NCBI GenBank assembly: GCA_037576195.1
Contig: CM075101.1
Span: 41,602,001 to 41,666,000, forward strand
Length of the DNA stretch: 64,000 nt
Direction: 5' to 3'
Source: Phytoseiulus persimilis
Taxonomy: Eukaryota; Arthropoda; Arachnida; Mesostigmata; Phytoseiidae
Shown here piece after piece: positions 61,701 through 64,000 of the stretch. The notes beneath the pieces were generated by a model that did no database searches, was not told the origin of the DNA, and was given only the letters and a program-made list of their open reading frames with translations. The translations under genes and the position numbers were made by a program. Position 1 is the first letter of the stretch. Each line of letters opens with the position of its first letter.

Positions 61701-64000
61701 TGGTTTGAAAATTCCACTGCATTATTTGTTCAAGATAAGAGTGTCCACATGAGCTCCGCGCGGTACTTCCAAGAGACAATGGATGGGTCGTTGTCTGCCC
61801 GGCAGGATGGCAGAGTCGCTGGCTGGCCAGCGGTACGACTAAGCCCCCATCTAATTGCGCACAGGAAGGCGAACCGTGGCTTCCCGGCCAACGCTGCCCA
61901 GGTCGTGTCATCCAGAATGCCCTTACGAGCGTCTTCGCGCAAGTTTCCACCTCTCAAAATAGCTGGCATAGTCGACGACGTTGCGTCGCTGTCTCGGCTC
62001 TATATTCAGCGTCTTTCAGCGTCATCCTCGCGGTCGGCTCCTCGGTCGCAGCCGTTGAAGCGCATCCGGTGGCCGGAGTTTTTCCCGCCGTTATAATGAT
62101 TGTTAAGTGAACCTAAGTACGATATAGGGGATTCTTGGGGACAGGAACCGGTTATTAAGTCGGAAAGTTCACGCTGGTTTCCGAGTTGGTTTGACTCGAT
62201 TGCATCGACTTCACGGAGGGCTTCGGTCTTCGCGAAGGGGGGCATTCCAGTTTCAATAGGAAACGGCCGTTTCGATCTTGATACGCGCGAAGCTCGTTTA
62301 ATAATCAGTTGTTTATTTATCGTGGACTATCATCCGCTCGGTGAAGCGGCTCCCAGCCGCGAGTGTGAAGACTCCTACCGGACAACTTGAATGCCAACCT
62401 CGTCGACTGAAACGTTTAAGGTTCCCGAGTCATCGAGCCAGGCGCTGCCAACGCGGAAAACTTTGGAATCGGACACTCTTTTGACCATGGCGTCGCCTCC
62501 GAACTGATGCCCTCAGTTTGCTGTTTCAAGAAAGGACTCTATAAACAGTTCCTGAAAGGATCACAGTCCCTGGAGTGAAACGCAGACGCGCTATCCTGCA
62601 TTATTCGCTGCGGATATCCCGATGGTTTGCCTCCCATCTGAAATAGCTGTTGCTATTCTCTCGCAGCACACAGTGATTTTCTGTTTGGCGATCACTCCGC
62701 TTGCATTTTTGCACTTGACACGCATCCCAGATGTTTGGTAGCCGATTCTTCGGACGGGTTCAGCATCCCACGAACCCTGTGTGATTCACTTTCTATACTT
62801 TCGGCCGTATGCGATCGAAGCCTGCTTCGACCCACGGAGCCGACCCAGAAGCCGAGCGTCTAAACTTTCTCTGGGCCGCAGTTTGACGGCTGGAAAAGCT
62901 CTCCGGCGCACCGATTCTGATTTGAGCTCCGAAAGATTCACCGAAACAGGAGAAAGAATGATCGAAGAATAGGTATAGAAAGAAGAATGGTCTGTGAGTG
63001 GGATTACTGTTCGAGCTCGTTCGAAAAGGAAATCAGGAGCATCAAAAAGTTGCATTTTTCCGATCTTTTCAGCAGCGGCGGATGCGGCCAGTTGAGCCTT
63101 TGGTGCTTCACCCGATGATTGGAGCCGGCTTCGAGCTCCCAAGACTCCGCCGAGACCTGGGCTCATTAATTCCTGTTCATTATTCCGTCGACGCGTTTTA
63201 ACGCTGTTCTCTCATTCAGTGCAAAGTGCTCCGCCGTCACCGCTGCCATAGTTCAACGGTTATGATGAGACACGCGTACCCAATGCATATATCGGGCACA
63301 GAAACAGAAGAGGAAGCATGATGGGATGTGAGCGCCCGTTAGCTCGTGTCGATGATAATTATGTCTGTTTTCGGGGAAGTTCGCGTCTCGCCAAGCTTCA
63401 AAACACGTTTCAGAGTCGGAGACTTGAACTTCGTTCACACTGAAATGGGAAACGCATTGACATCTGCTTCGGTTCACGATGGCCTCGGAGCCGTTCGGCA
63501 CCGTTATTTTGACTCCCGTCAGGCACAATCGCGCACAACTCGTGTTTCAACCTTCGCTCTGATACTCATCGTTGCAATCACCAACACACTCATCATCATC
63601 AGTGCAAGCTCCCACTCTGTCGATACCAGAGAGAACTACGTCACCATGAGCGCAAATCTTATTATGAAAAGCTGTGTTGGATGATTCTATGACAAATATG
63701 GACGATCGGGAACAATGTCAGATTCGCGTGGTTTCATTGACTTTGGACAGGAAAACCGACACGAACCTGGCAACCAGCTCATTCTAACCGCTAGGATCTT
63801 CACTCTTCGACGTTCGATGCTACCTGATTGGACTCCGTCTCGGATGAAAATTCTGGATCGAGCGAAGCAAACGCCAGGGTGCAAGACTATTCGACCGTCG
63901 TGATTTCCGCTTTGAGACCGTTAGGATCATAGATCGCGTCACGCGAACCAAGTCCAAATGTGAGAAGCCGTGATCGAGATCGTGAAAAGAGGAATGGACA
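49727..64000. other. 14 kb with only fragmentary coding signals
   Basis: No recognised gene. The most protein-like pieces are: plus 56999-57166 (EASRIEVLILKDDRRDSIPK, ending at a GTGAGT donor); plus 57607-57754 (SPAQLSNGNNDSRRKTSED before a GTAGGT); minus 58223-57891; minus 58820-58590; minus 56071-55820; minus 55743-55498, which is hydrophobic (WIRFIFNAGLICDTLIFVI); plus 63346-63684 with a membrane-like segment (STFALILIVAITNTLIIIS); and plus 61048-61419. Several overlap antisense frames. Over 51.2-52.6 and 53.4-54.0 kb I see nothing coding. These may be exons of fast-evolving genes, but I cannot assemble them. Confidence 0.4.
50657..50782 (-). CDS. Possible terminal exon next to a poly(A) signal
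   Basis: A minus-strand frame from an ATG at 50782 (MEELVRQAGASEARMERPL) ends VVPLANLHG at a stop at 50657-50659. That stop overlaps an AATAAA on the same strand (50658-50653). Two other minus-strand registers are also open here. No family is recognised. Confidence 0.28.
   Translation of the reverse strand: MEELVRQAGASEARMERPLWIRIPAVQSIDVAVVPLANLHG

Noticed and set aside
1..64000. CRISPR arrays, prokaryotic defence systems, operons or phage genes
   Set aside because: Genes contain introns and no spaced repeats, ribosome-binding sites or prokaryotic gene families were seen.

Overview
This window looks like nuclear DNA of a small-genome invertebrate, most likely an arthropod. Recognisable proteins are broken into short exons by GT-AG introns, many only 43-55 or about 100 nt long. 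Base composition is near 50% G+C and there are very few repeats. There is no sign of operons, Shine-Dalgarno sites or other prokaryotic features. A predatory or parasitiform mite would fit the balanced composition, tiny introns and secreted lipocalin, but that taxonomic guess is inference. Gene models were built by hand from reading frames, splice-site dinucleotides and intron-phase agreement; none was checked against transcripts or databases.

Left part (0.8-18.4 kb) is gene-rich. On the minus strand lies a complete 12-exon gamma-tubulin complex component (775-4078), followed by one or two unresolved minus-strand genes (about 4.6-6.9 kb). On the plus strand is an SPPL2-type intramembrane aspartyl protease (about 7.0-9.3 kb). 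A small plus-strand ORF converges on sulfiredoxin (minus, 11.2-11.6 kb). The pseudouridine synthase RPUSD2 (minus, 12.2-13.8 kb) sits head-to-head with a possible plus-strand gene of unknown function. A 370-residue protein with two LOTUS domains (minus, 14.8-16.4 kb) and a secreted lipocalin (plus, 17.4-18.4 kb) stand head-to-head across a 1.0 kb spacer.

Middle and right part (18.4-64 kb) is much poorer in recognisable genes. I could assemble several small multi-exon genes whose intron phases agree but whose proteins I do not recognise: 19.7-21.3 (minus, 234 aa), 28.6-29.1 (plus, C-terminal part), 43.9-44.5 (minus, 179 aa), 47.85-48.13 (plus, 76 aa), 48.2-48.8 (plus, 118 aa) and 49.3-49.7 kb (minus, 110 aa). 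The rest holds scattered coding-like fragments, a possible reverse-transcriptase scrap at 37.86 kb and a few homopolymer or microsatellite tracts. No tRNA, rRNA, CRISPR array or intact transposon was seen.

The recognised genes are ordinary cell functions: microtubule nucleation, intramembrane proteolysis, peroxiredoxin repair, RNA modification, probable germ-granule RNA biology and lipid or ligand carriage. Nothing indicates that they work together as a cluster.
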